Of a stretch of DNA of 64,000 nucleotides, positions 32,281 to 41,726 are shown piece after piece. Both the position numbers and the translations under genes were made by a program. Numbering within the stretch: the first letter of the stretch is position 1; every line of letters starts with the position of its first letter. The DNA lies in assembly GCF_029227915.1 (NCBI RefSeq), contig NC_079877.1, positions 17,780,851-17,844,850 of the forward strand. The letters are read 5' to 3'. The notes beneath the pieces were generated by a model. The model had not been told where the DNA came from and did no database searches. It worked only from the letters and a program-made list of their open reading frames with translations. The DNA is from Hydractinia symbiolongicarpus. Its lineage: Eukaryota; Cnidaria; Hydrozoa; Anthoathecata; Hydractiniidae.

Positions 32281-32637
32281 TACTACAAGCCCGGCAGCTC
32301 CCGCAATGTCCATATACAGATGTTTAGCTGCATATGTAACGATGGTTGACGCTACCCTCAGAAGGAAGGAGACCACTGTACCTGTAATACCCAGCAATGC
32401 AGCACCTGCTTTACCTGCTAGATATTTCAGGAAATTTCCAAGCCTTTCAAGTTGCTTCTGCACAAACCCTTTTTCACCACCCCCTGTGGTTCCCCCTGCA
32501 GCACCTGCTGGCGCACCACCTCCTCCTGTAACAGCAAGGACAATGGTGGAAATTAGTAGACCTACAGCAGAGACGATGCTGGCCAGTGTAAGACCCTGCT
32601 CACAAAAAAGGGTTTTAAGCTTCTCTAGCAAAGGCAT
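32266..32637 (-). CDS. Gly-rich double-membrane-segment Polinton protein
   Basis: 123 residues, intact. N-terminus MPLLEKLKTLFCEQGLTLAS, hydrophobic segment ~20-38, a GGGGAPAGAAGGTTGGG linker, a basic helix (FVQKQLERLGNFLKYLAGK), then hydrophobic stretches to the end. Similar proteins recur in cnidarian Polintons; probably a virion membrane or assembly protein, by inference. Overlaps the upstream gene at 32625 by 13 bp. Confidence 0.65.
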   Translation of the reverse strand: MPLLEKLKTLFCEQGLTLASIVSAVGLLISTIVLAVTGGGGAPAGAAGGTTGGGEKGFVQKQLERLGNFLKYLAGKAGAALLGITGTVVSFLLRVASTIVTYAAKHLYMDIAGAAGLVVLYVK

Positions 32638-32933
32638 GTCATCCCAGCAATATTCATTAACTCGGACTTAATATTCCGTAGATGCTTAAAAATCTCGGAG
32701 GGAATTAGACCATGCCTACCGAGTGCAACATTTTTATTCTTCTTCAATTGATCAATATATTTTTCCAGCCTGACAATCTCCTGAGGCCTTTTCAACCCGG
32801 CCTTCTGCTTCTTGATTTCTTCTTTCAATTTACCCTCCTTCGTCTTGATGTTGCTATCATATTTTATAAGTTCACCCCTCACCTCCTTGATATTCTTCTG
32901 AAGGGTCTCAATTTCGATTTTTAATGCTCTCAT
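32625..32933 (-). CDS. Small coiled-coil protein
   Basis: 102 residues dominated by charged helical heptad-like sequence (IEIETLQKNIKEVRGELIKY, KTKEGKLKEEIKKQKAG, EKYIDQLKKNKN), with a short non-helical tail. No domain recognised. Starts 15 bp after the end of the preceding minus-strand gene and overlaps the following one. Confidence 0.6.
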   Translation of the reverse strand: MRALKIEIETLQKNIKEVRGELIKYDSNIKTKEGKLKEEIKKQKAGLKRPQEIVRLEKYIDQLKKNKNVALGRHGLIPSEIFKHLRNIKSELMNIAGMTCLC

Positions 32934-32948
32934 ATCAACCTCGGGGCA

Positions 32949-33561
32949 TCATGGTCGATGCTTGCAAACGTCTTGGGCAAAATTCTGAATACTATCAATC
33001 GTCTCCATCTCCATCACATCAGTCCTTATCAAAGGGGTCCTCTCATCATCCTCATCCCTTTTCACAAGGACATTAACATCACGGATAAGATTCTGGGCCT
33101 CTGTCCTACTACCTTTGTTGGGTGTCTGATAGTCATCAAATCCTATCGCTTTTATGTGTGTAGTACCTAGCCTACTCTGGAGCTATAGTTGGAAAATTAC
33201 CATTTTGCAATGTGAGTACTAGTTCCGGTAAGGATCTTTTTCCCGCCACAACCTTCTTTATTATAAGCTGGCCATCCTCCCTCATTCGAAACCTATCGTA
33301 ATGTATCGCATTGGGCCTCATACTCAGCCCGTCTCTAAGATTCGTGTACAGGCTATCAACCTTTGATTTAAATAGCACAGTATCTTGCGACTCCGTGCCC
33401 AACCCCAATCGCCTACGCGCACCTCCCTGTTGCTGACCCGGCGTTGAAGTCCCCGATGTTCCAGGGATTTGCGTTGATTGTTGGGTATCCTCTTTGTCGC
33501 CCTTATCGTCCTCATCGTGCCTACCAATATCCTCCTCTGGTGTGAATACTGGGTTATCTAT
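32949..33561 (-). pseudogene. Acidic-N-terminus Polinton protein, start codon lost and frameshifted
   Basis: The frame opens at an ATA codon (33559-33561) where ATG is expected, directly after an AAATATAAAT motif: (M)DNPVFTPEEDIGRHDEDDK. A low-complexity, Gln/Thr/Gly-rich region leads to KSKVDSLYTNLRDGLSMRPN and RMREDGQLIIKKVVAGKRSL. The frame stops at 33172. A second frame from about 33178 continues THIKAIGFDDYQTPNKGSRT to TGA 32949. I read this as one gene with a lost start and one shift; function unknown. Confidence 0.5.
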
Positions 33562-33603
33562 TTATATTTACAACAATTTCATCCCCATATATAATAAATA
33601 ACC

Positions 33604-34681
33604 ATGAACGCATACGGTATACTGATGGACCCTTACGCAGAAAGTAAGCAGCTTCTTGGTATAAAGGGACGCCGGCAAAGGGTCCAGATTTCCCATACCC
33701 CATCAACCATTGACCAGAAAGAAGATCTATATGTCGACATATCGGGCTATCCAAGTTTGAGCGCAACAATGATCTTATTCTGGAGGGGATTAATCCTAAT
33801 GACGGAACCATCAGAGCCCTGCAGGGGGGGGGGGCAACTGGTCAGGTGGGAACGGACGAGGAGAAGGTAATCGTTAAAGCCTATGGTAACATCTTCTGTA
33901 TACCCATTAGCAAGATGTTTGAGCTGACGAGAGATTCGCCCTTGTACCCAGCAAGCTTGTACGACAGATTGTAACTCATCATAAACTTTGCGCCTTACGG
34001 TGACGTCATAAAGGATGCCGGAACGGGCTCCGGCGCAACAGCCAAGGCAGCTGATGCCATATATAAGATTAGTAATATCAGACTCGAATTTGATAAAATT
34101 ACTAATGAGGGCCTGGCAAGTGCAATGATGTCCCGATATTCGAGACTCGCCTTACCCTATGAAAGAGTGCTTAAGATGAAGGTGCTTACTATTAAATAGG
34201 CTAATACCTCCTACAGCCTCCAAATCGACTCCCCCTCAAAGTCCTTCAAAGGTGTACTGCTGCTGTTTTTAGACCCGGGAAAAGTAAAACCATATGCTGG
34301 TGTTAACGAAACGTTTTACAACCCCAAAATCGATAAGATTAGCGTCACTGTCGAGGGGGAGCCAAACGAATTGTATAGCCATGCCCTGCTCCCAAAAGAC
34401 CACCTTGAGCAAATCGTCAACATTTTTGGCAGACGCGGGTACTCCAATGTAACCATCGGGCGTTTCTTAATGAAAGGTATGCCCTGTTTGTAGACTTCCG
34501 TAGCTCCCCCGATGACATACTACATAGTAGTGGTAGACAACTACAAAGACTTAGTGATGGGATCACCCTAAATATCACCAAAGAAGCCGATGGAACAGGG
34601 GATTTTAAATGTTACGTGTACTTGTTACAGGACGCTCAATTAAACATCCTGGATGGCAGGCTGGATCGTGTTGAATATTAA
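33604..34681 (+). pseudogene. Major capsid protein (double jelly-roll type), decayed
   Basis: ATG 33604 follows ATATATAATAAATAACC. The chain is split over frames: the first to about 33760; a second (LILEGINPNDGTIRALQ) with a G-homopolymer at 33823-33834; in-frame TAA near 33972 and TAG near 34198; and a shift near 34477. Recognisable blocks are GVLLLFLDPGKVKPYAGVNE, FYNPKIDKISVTVEGEPNEL and TKEADGTGDFKCYVYLLQDA, typical of the C-terminal jelly roll of Polinton capsid proteins. Position beside integrase fits. Not functional as read. Confidence 0.65.
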
Positions 34682-34684
34682 TAA

Positions 34685-35077
34685 ATGGCCACAATAGCGG
34701 TGATCGTGGCCAGGGCGGCCATAAACGCCTTCGCATTCAGTGGGACAAATTATATATTTAGTAAGCTCTCGGGGCATGGCGAAGCCGAGAGGAAAAGACA
34801 TGACCTTGCGGATGAAAAGCTCAATACGGCCCAGGCCCAATGGATACGAGACAGACAGAAGAAATTAGACTGGTTTGCAACAGAAAGAGAGAAGCAAAAA
34901 GGAAAAAGTTTGAGGGATCTGGACAATGATATGTATCAATTTTATATTTCCTCAGAAAAAAAAGCCCCGCAATTGAAGGACTTTTACACCCCTTCAAAAA
35001 CCCAACAAGATGGGGAACTCACGTTCGTCCTTGGCTCCCTATCCCTGCTAGGCTTTGTGGCCTACAAGTATGTGTAA
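34685..35077 (+). CDS. Small Polinton protein with C-terminal membrane segment
   Basis: 130 residues, intact; ATG 34685 lies in TAATAAATG right after the capsid stop. A mildly hydrophobic N-terminus (VARAAINAFAFSGTNYIFSK), a charged coil (ERKRHDLADEKLNTAQAQWI), then DFYTPSKTQQDGELTFVLGS and a terminal hydrophobic segment ending AYKYV. A repeatedly seen cnidarian Polinton protein in my recollection; likely virion-associated, unproven. Confidence 0.65.
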   Translation: MATIAVIVARAAINAFAFSGTNYIFSKLSGHGEAERKRHDLADEKLNTAQAQWIRDRQKKLDWFATEREKQKGKSLRDLDNDMYQFYISSEKKAPQLKDFYTPSKTQQDGELTFVLGSLSLLGFVAYKYV

Positions 35078-35108
35078 CAACGTGCGTTTTTTCTGACATA
35101 TAATAAAC

Positions 35109-35926
35109 ATGTCAGAAAAATCATCACATGTCGCTACTGAAGAAAATGCGGAAAACCTGAGCAATATATACTATACCCCGGAACATCTCTGGACCGGACG
35201 GAAAGCCGTCAAATTACTCGCAAAGGAGAGCGGTCTCTCCAAAAAGCTGGTAACTCATTGGCTATCCAGGCTCCGGCATATGAAACGCCCTAAAAAGATC
35301 GATTATCCACATTTTACCATTACGACACCCAACGAAATGCGTCAATTTGACCTGCTCTATATGCCCCATGACAAGCTATATGGGAACACCTATAAATGTA
35401 TTCTGACAGGCATTGACGTAGCCTCAATATATAAGGTAGCGAGGCCCCTAAGAACGAAGAAAGCTGGCGAAGTCGCTGAGATGATCAAAGATATCTACAA
35501 GACGGAACCTTTGCACTATCCCAATGCCTTTCAGTGCGATAATGGTAGTGAGTTCAAATCCGACGTAACGAAACTACTGGACGATAAGGGTGTTCAAATT
35601 AAAAGGTCAACCACTAAATATCACCATACATTAAGCTGGATGATGTACCACTCGCAAAAGGCGAGGAATATCCCGAGGAAAAGCCTCTACCTGAGGATGG
35701 ATTGTACTTGTACCTGCTGCAGCTCGGAGAAGAGCATGGTGATGCGAAAGGACGTGCCAATGATGCCCTCTGAAGTAGGAAAATGTATAGGTTGGACCGT
35801 ATAGTAGCAGGTAGTCGTCTTCTGTACTATTTGAAAGATGGTCCCGAATGGAGCTTTGTTTCGGAAGAGTTGATGCTTATTCCCGAGGACGTTGGAGTGC
35901 CTCTAGAACATGTGAAGGATTGGTGA
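35109..35926 (+). pseudogene. Polinton retrovirus-type integrase, catalytic Glu region deleted
   Basis: ATG 35109 follows CATATAATAAAC. An N-terminal helical part (TGRKAVKLLAKESGLSKKL) precedes the core: D in MRQFDLLYMP and D in FQCDNGSEFKSD. After KRSTTKYHHT the frame breaks; the other frame resumes at DDVPLAKGEEYPEEKPLPED and reaches the chromo-like C-terminus LYYLKDGPEWSFVSEELMLI (stop 35926), with a further internal TGA near 35770. The stretch that should hold the third catalytic residue (E) is missing, so it cannot be active. Confidence 0.8.
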
Positions 35927-35947
35927 TAGGGATCGAGCTTTACCAAG

Positions 35948-35968
35948 GGGTGGGGTAGCACCCCACCC
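35948..35968. terminator. Perfect GC-rich hairpin at a convergent gene junction
   Basis: GGGTGGGGT (35948-35956) pairs with ACCCCACCC (35960-35968) over AGC and is followed by ATTTTTG. It lies between the integrase end (35926) and the end of the minus-strand Bro-N-like gene (36015), like the hairpin at 30166. Confidence 0.55.
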
Positions 35969-36014
35969 ATTTTTGCATACAATTTTAACTACCTGCAGGT
36001 AGTAAAAATCATGC

Positions 36015-36807
36015 CTAATCCGCGAGTTCCAGGAGTCTTTCATGCGTATAATTCTCACCAAGCCTAAAATGCCTGACTCTATCCGGGTTGCAGCAGATAT
36101 AGCCCCGTTCCATAAGCCAATTATAGTGAACAATAGAATTATGGGCTTTCGGCCAATACTATAATCCTACCCTTGGGAAAATCAACAAGTTTATTGCGTA
36201 TTTTTTGTGCTACATACCCCTGTTGTCCACAGATTGCAACATATGGCCAGGGATCATCATTATTCTTTTGAATTATTACCATACTGTTATCCTTGCCGGG
36301 ATCTTCGAGGTGGGGCACCGTACGTTCCTTCAGCTCCTCAATCTCATCCCCCAATACCATAAGTTGGCTATCTCTGTCCTCAATTCCATTATTTAGGAAG
36401 GCAAGGGCCCCATCCTTATCCTCAAGGGCTTGACGCTGCTCCTTGATTTCATCCTGTAATTTTTCCACCCCCTTCCTGGTCAACCATTTTGTCAATGCTA
36501 CAGCCTTGGGCTTTCTTGATCTGACGGTGATTTCCAACGCCCCGTCCAACGTATCAAATACATCATGTCGTTTTTTAACACCTTTCAAGGTATCAAAGCA
36601 ACTGTAGTTGGCGACTACAGTTGTTATACCCTCTATTTCTCCTCTCGATATTGTTATATGACGATCAAGTCCATACAGCCTAGCATTCGGAATACACAGG
36701 AATCTCTCTAGGTCTGCCCTTTTAAACAGGGGCTGATTTTGTTTATCAAATAAGGTCTCAATGGCTCCTGCAGGTATTGCATTGAATAAGGCGAGTTGTG
36801 AAGACAT
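36015..36807 (-). pseudogene. Bro-N/MSV199-like protein, single frameshift
   Basis: From ATG 36807: an N-terminal DNA-binding-type region with LFDKQNQPLFKRADLERFL and RKPKAVALTKWLTRKGVEKL, then a coiled coil (KEQRQALEDKDGALAFLNNG, GDEIEELKERT), then PYVAICGQQGYVAQKIRNKL. The frame stops at 36139, but the next frame continues SIVHYNWLMERGYICCNPDR and RHFRLGENYTHERLLEL to TAG 36015. One indel near 36150 therefore separates the last ~38 residues. Such proteins occur in large DNA viruses and Polintons; exact role unknown. Confidence 0.65.
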
Positions 36808-36847
36808 TTTCTGTATACGATGCTTGGCCGGAGGTTTTCAAATGTGG

Positions 36848-37406
36848 TCAATCCAAAATACTCCAAGTCCTAGGGTGTTCCGATCTTACGTACATGCAAG
36901 CATGTTTAGATTTTTCAATTCGGCCTTAATATCTGACCTCATATCTGACCTTTCATGTGGAAACCATAAAAACAACTGTTTCTTTTGCCTCCGAAGGTTC
37001 TTTGGCAAGGCAGTGTACGACTGCGTGAGTAACAACATGCTATGCTTGCGATGCCCTCCCGAAATAGCCAGCTCAAGCAAGGGCTGCCTCTTTTATCGAG
37101 GTTTTCGGCCGATATCATGCCATCAACCACGGAAAGACTCTCCTTCCCCGCCAGTCATGAGGATAGTTTCGATATCCATTCGAAAAGTTGGTCCTTGGGG
37201 TCTATCAGGAACACATAGCTATCCCTCCAAAGTGAGGCTCTCTCGAAATAGGTGGCATTTCACCGTAGGGTAGGGCAAAGTGTCACTATATTGTGATAGT
37301 GTCCCCTATACTCATGCTCAAGCAGGTCAAAAACACGTTGTGTCTTACCGCAAGACTTCGGACCTGTAAATATTGCTGTATGCGGGACTCTTACGACATA
37401 TAGCAT
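36848..37406 (-). pseudogene. A32/FtsK-type genome-packaging ATPase, decayed
   Basis: I start at ATG 37406 (MLYVVRVPHTAIFTGPKSC), 8 bp after the upstream stop. Walker A is GPKSCGKT. The Walker B region reads VVDGMISAENLDKR in a second frame, with G where a second acidic residue is usual. LELAISGGHRKHSMLLLTQS and TALPKNLRRQKKQLFLWFPH follow in a third frame, with the end (ACMYVRSEHPR) near 36848. At least three shifts occur in about 560 bp. Confidence 0.75.
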
Positions 37407-37413
37407 TTTTATT

Positions 37414-37914
37414 TCAATAGTTGCTCCACTTTCGATTATAAAATTCTGGATATACTCCAAAGCATGACCCACATGCCCATGTACCCCCATGGTTATTCAC
37501 CAAGGACCCCTGACAGGAAGGGCAGAGCTTAGTTCCTCGATCCTTGTATTCGAGGGGTGGTGGAGTATACCTTAATTTACCCTTCAGACATCTTAATGCG
37601 TTACGGTACCGTATGATGAGCCCTGCCTTCTCCGGGCTATCCCCGATAAGTTCGGTATGTTGACTTATAATCTTGTATGTAAGTAGGTCATACAGGATGA
37701 GATAGTTTTCTTCCTGTTGAGTACCTCGAATTTCCGCATCGATAGCAAAGGAGTCTATTTCAACGTCTTCGATGTCTCTATTTTTAGGAGTCGCCCGCCT
37801 CTCCTTGGCCCTGACTAGGCAGGCCAAGCAGGTCTTAGTCCGACTATTACCACTTATTTTGAATTTGTGCAGGGGTAATATTTGCTTACAAATCCTACAG
37901 CATTTGATCTCCAT
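37414..37914 (-). CDS. Zinc-ribbon-like protein with paired Cys clusters
   Basis: 166 residues, intact. The N-terminus has CCRICKQILPLHKF and RTKTCLACLVRAKERR; the C-terminus has CPSCQGSLVNNHGGTWACGS, two potential zinc sites. The middle is helical and charged. ATG 37914 sits in TAGTAAATGG. A paralogue of its N-terminal finger precedes it at 38255. No catalytic motif is seen; a DNA-binding or late-transcription role is a guess. Confidence 0.6.
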   Translation of the reverse strand: MEIKCCRICKQILPLHKFKISGNSRTKTCLACLVRAKERRATPKNRDIEDVEIDSFAIDAEIRGTQQEENYLILYDLLTYKIISQHTELIGDSPEKAGLIIRYRNALRCLKGKLRYTPPPLEYKDRGTKLCPSCQGSLVNNHGGTWACGSCFGVYPEFYNRKWSNY

Positions 37915-38255
37915 TTACTATGACATGCTGTGCCCGACGTAATGCATTAGTGTCCTCGGTAAGCGTTGGACGATTAAAAGTTTCATCGTACTTGAAGCGT
38001 ACTTTATTATTTACATGCCTCTCAAAGTTCTCCCAGGTATACCCTTCATTAAATTGTGCTTGAATATGGTCCTGTAGGATGATTATTAGTGCATCTTAAG
38101 GTTGCATTATGACGTTTGGCATTGCTTTTTGATACCCTCCCAAGATCAAGTCATGGGATGCATGTTTTTGTAAGTTGACCTCCTTTGCCCTTTGCCTTGA
38201 ACTTATTCAATGGTAGAGATTTTAGGCATTTGTAACACTGTTTGGCCTCTTCCAT
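37895..38255 (-). pseudogene. Paralogous zinc-finger protein, broken
   Basis: From ATG 38255: MEEAKQCYKCLKSLPLNKFK then LTKTCIP, with TGA where the fourth Cys of the finger is expected. The same frame continues LDLGRVSKSNAKRHNATL. A shift near 38100 leads to DHIQAQFNEGYTWENFERHV and a C-terminal part overlapping the start of the 37914 gene. The finger aligns with CCRICKQILPLHKF...TKTCLAC of that neighbour, so the two are likely duplicates. Confidence 0.5.
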
Positions 38256-38274
38256 ATTATCAATACTAGGCGGT

Positions 38275-38535
38275 CTATTTTGGAGATATCAGTGTTTTTT
38301 TGTACCACCCTTGCTTAATTGCATATTCATCGAATAATATCGCTGCCGTCATATAGCCAGCAAGTTTAAGACCATCCTCCAGGTCCATCTTGGCACCCGG
38401 CGTGGAAACCCCCAACGCCTTCTTTTAACACATAGCGATTAGAATCGTGTAAGACACGAGCCTGACAGACTCCCACAGGGCATCAATAATCATGGTCTCT
38501 TTTGGTCCCATGATTTCATCATGTTTACTTGCCAT
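38275..38535 (-). pseudogene. Small membrane-type Polinton protein with one internal stop
   Basis: ATG 38535 lies in CTAATAAATGG. The frame MASKHDEIMGPKETMIIDAL continues into a hydrophobic part (LVSYTILIAMC), hits TAA, and stays open in the same frame through GAKMDLEDGLKLAGYMTAAI to TAG 38275. About 86 codons. Function unknown. Confidence 0.5.
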
Positions 38536-38563
38536 TTATTAGGTGTCACTTTTTTGAGAAAAT

Positions 38564-38920
38564 TCATTGCATGCTTGGGATAGGCTGAGTTTTGCCCTGT
38601 TTGCCCTGTTGTGGATCTGGTGCGGAGTTTTGAGGTTTGTTGGATTCCCCATTTTTGCCTCTGCCAAACATATACCAGGCACTTACTACTACAGCAATCA
38701 CAGCTAAAGCTCCAGCCCCATAGATGTGGATACTGCCCATCGACTTGCTAGAACCTGCCGCAGGTTCCTTATCATCCTTTGAAGGTTCTTTGCCCACGTT
38801 CTTCTGCAAGTTAGCCTTGTTCTTTCGGTTCCATTCGGCAAGTCTCATACCTGTGGCAACACGACCCTCGTTCTTCTTGGTTATGACCCTCTCCTCTTGT
38901 TTTTGTTCTTCTTCACTCAT
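38564..38920 (-). CDS. Single-pass membrane protein with charged N-terminus
   Basis: I start at ATG 38920 (MSEEEQKQEERVITKKNEGR) inside CTATAATGA; a longer frame adds an Arg-rich stretch that is probably another gene's sequence. One membrane segment (IYGAGALAVIAVVVSAWYMF) is followed by a polar Gln/Pro tail. Its ATG overlaps the stop of the preceding frame (TAATG). Likely a virion or membrane protein by context. Confidence 0.6.
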   Translation of the reverse strand: MSEEEQKQEERVITKKNEGRVATGMRLAEWNRKNKANLQKNVGKEPSKDDKEPAAGSSKSMGSIHIYGAGALAVIAVVVSAWYMFGRGKNGESNKPQNSAPDPQQGKQGKTQPIPSMQ

Positions 38921-39118
38921 TTCATTATAGCGCCGTCTCCCCCGTCGTATCCGCCTCCTTCTCCTCCGCCCCATCCTCTTTTTTGGTACTTATATGTCGG
39001 GCCGTATGCGCAGCAATTAAAATAGGCGCAAGACACTTGCTGAATGTGCAGTAGACCAGTATGCCTAATTCCGCGAAGGAGTCTTTAATAATAGGGTCAT
39101 TATTGATATCATTTTTCA
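38920..39118 (-). pseudogene. Small hydrophobic frame without ATG
   Basis: The frame ALKNDINNDPIIKDSFAELG continues with VYCTFSKCLAPILIAAHTAR and an acidic tail to TAA 38920. No ATG is in frame; the PolB reading frame ends just upstream. Its pattern (charged start, one hydrophobic segment) resembles the 38535 gene, so it may be a damaged paralogue. Confidence 0.35.
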
Positions 39119-39122
39119 GGGC

Positions 39123-41723
39123 CTATAAAAGTGTTAACCAGGTTGGTATATAGGGAGACGGCATGGGTAGCCATCTCTTCACGCCCTTCGCTTTTCGATC
39201 ACCGCCTTCCTTGGTAAGGCTCTTGTACGCATATAGCTTAGCCCTGAGGGTGATGAATTCATTCATTATTTTACCACCTAATTCGTCCTTCATTAAGCCT
39301 ACCACCTTCTTGCTTTTCCCTCTTGGGAGAGGCCTTCCAACATTGAAATCATAGGCATTTGTATCGAAGCGTGCCTCAACATCGTTTGCAATATCCTCAT
39401 AAAAGTCGTGGGTTCGTATATGGTATACGAACGAGTCCGTGTCCATATAGCAGATCCGCAGCTTGCTACCGTATTTGGGCTGCATATAGCCGTAGTGGAA
39501 TTCGTACATGACCATTTTTGACATATCCAGGATGGCCTGTCCTATATACACCGGTTTGTTCATCTTCACCTCGGTCTTGCCCGTCTCTACACCTAGTAAA
39601 TTTTTACTGAACTTGCTACCACCCTTGAAATTAGGCTTCATTACGAGCTTCATGTACTTGTCCTCATTGGTGTTTAGCTGGATATTGCGGAGGTTCCGGA
39701 TATTCTCCATCGTCTTGCCGAATTCACTTAAATTCATAAGTTTGTAGAAGTCCTTTTCGAACTCGTTTTTGGCAGCCGTTCTCAGCCTTGTATTGTGATC
39801 GATATATCCCTTTAACCATGCCTTTTGATTGAATCGGATCACCCTGTGCACTTTTTTGAGCTCAAGACCATGTTTTATAGCTTTGTAAAGCGCCCTAATA
39901 TGACCACATATCCACGCTTGTGTTTCAAATTAGGTACCGGTTTCTCAACCTTATGGACCGTCTTACGTTCGGGTAGGAACGGCAGCTCATTATGTTTATC
40001 GTGTAACTTCTTCGGGTAATCGATATCTACCTCCAGGATGTACGAGCCTCTCGATCCGCCTTTCGGTGAATGCATTGACGCCTGGCATCCTTTTAAAATC
40101 GTCCGTTGGTACGTCTTGACGCATCGCCCAGCCGTATAGATTGTTTGCATTTAGATATTGGAGGTAGGAGGACTCCTCATTGGGGTTATACTGATCTCCC
40201 ATATACTTGTTATTGGCTTTGGCATATCGGTGTACGCCTGGGTTATGCCTACCCGGATACCCTTCTCGAACACGAGGAGCATATCGGGATCGTAAGGAGC
40301 TCTAGCCTTATACCTGTAAATTTTAGGGTTGCCTTCCAGGCCAAGCCGGGTGCGGAGTAGAAATGTGCAGGATCAAGGCTGTAATTGTCCAAGCAGACGC
40401 CTCGAAATGTCTCGAATACGTCGGCTAATAGCAAGACGTCTATTGTCAGGTAGATGTCATGGTAGTCACCCATAGTAACAATATCACCCTACGGGCTAAT
40501 AATATCCCATACCTTTTTTGCATAGGTATAATCCCTGTCGCTGATATCCTTCATATTCAGCTTGCTATAGAAGGCCTCCTTTGGAGGTAGTTCAAGCTCC
40601 TCAAATCTCTTCCATCCATTCATGTATTCATAGGGGTACACGCCTTTTCTCAACATCAGCCTGAAGACGTCATCTTTATCGATAAATTTGACCATGGATG
40701 GTACGTTTGCCTTTACCTGGTCCTGATGAAGCTGCTTTGTTGTGCTCATCGATTCACAAGTTTTACACCAAAAATTTGCCATGTATTCAGCGTCTATGCT
40801 CTGGAATTCAAGACAGGTATCTGCACACTGTTGACATTTCATACCTGCGGCGTTTGTTCCAATGAGGTTGCTTGTCAATTTGTCTAACAAGGATGCCATG
40901 AATCGACAGGAATCGATGAACCTAATCTCTATGGTCTTATACTTTTTCCCATCACCATATCCCATGCCTCCAAGGGGTACCTTGATTTTGACATTGAAGC
41001 TGATGTACTTCTCGGTGTTTTCAGCAATACAGCCAATATCTTGGGTGTCATACTTCTCACCTAATTCCTGGATAAACAGATGTGCGTCATACCCAGATAA
41101 GTTGTGGAAGATGACAGGGATGTGGCTGGGTATTTTATATTTGAGGTTACAGCTGTTATGCGCTGCACCTCTATATAGCCTGGTATAGTGGCAATGGTCC
41201 CTGACTTTACGGTTATTCTTGCCGTCATCGAAGGGTTTCAAACATATATGGCATTTCAATGCCTCGTTGTGCTCCTTAGGTGGTTGACAAAGAGGGTTAC
41301 GCAGTCCTCGCCCCTGTATACTGTTAGGGGATCTGGTACATTACCATAGACAAAGGTACTATACGTGCTCCAGCCGGACGGTACGTACTTGCTCAGCTTT
41401 TTAGTCTTGGGATCCTCGTATTGATTTTGTGGGGGTTGTTCAGGTATGGGAGACGATGTAACATGTTTTGGGGGTATAGATGGCATAACCTGTATAGTAT
41501 GATCAGGAGTATGTATAGGAGCTGTTGTATGGTCTGTAGGTCTTGTACTTGCTACCCTACCATAGAGTCCCATCACCGTACGTTTGAAGGCCTCATAGGT
41601 TCCCTTGACCCCCTCTTTTATGGGTTTAAGGACAGCATCAACTAGCCAGTTGTACCATCCCAACATCTTGGTATTAACAATCGGACGATTTTTCGACAGC
41701 TCCTGTTTCTCAAAAATATCCAT
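39123..41723 (-). pseudogene. Polinton protein-primed DNA polymerase B: second N-terminal module, exo II/III and polymerase domain
   Basis: ATG 41723 (MDIFEKQELSKNRPIVNTKM) lies 3 nt after the stop of the upstream piece. This module lacks exo I, moving from the PIHTPDHTIQ linker to YVPSGWSTYSTFVYG. After a shift at about 41258 comes CHICLKPF...KVRDHCHYTR, exo II HNLSGYDAHLFIQEL (about 41100) and exo III HDIYLTIDVLLLADVF (about 40450). Polymerase motif A reads YLNANNLYGWAM (about 40140), with N where the catalytic D is expected. Motif B is EFGKTMENIR (39720) and motif C YMDTDSF (39440). Stops and shifts near 40480, 40250, 39990 and 39870 break it, and the C-terminus ends early at 39123. Confidence 0.85.
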
Positions 41724-41726
41724 GGC

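Noticed and set aside
33823-33834. Programmed frameshift site at a G homopolymer in the capsid gene
   Set aside because: Other stops and shifts in the same gene show decay or read error; no reason to assume programming.
38564-38974. Arg-rich N-terminus (MGRRRRRRIRRGRRR) as a virion DNA-binding tail
   Set aside because: The Arg run is out-of-frame sequence of the preceding small frame; ATG 38920 in TATAATG is the better start.
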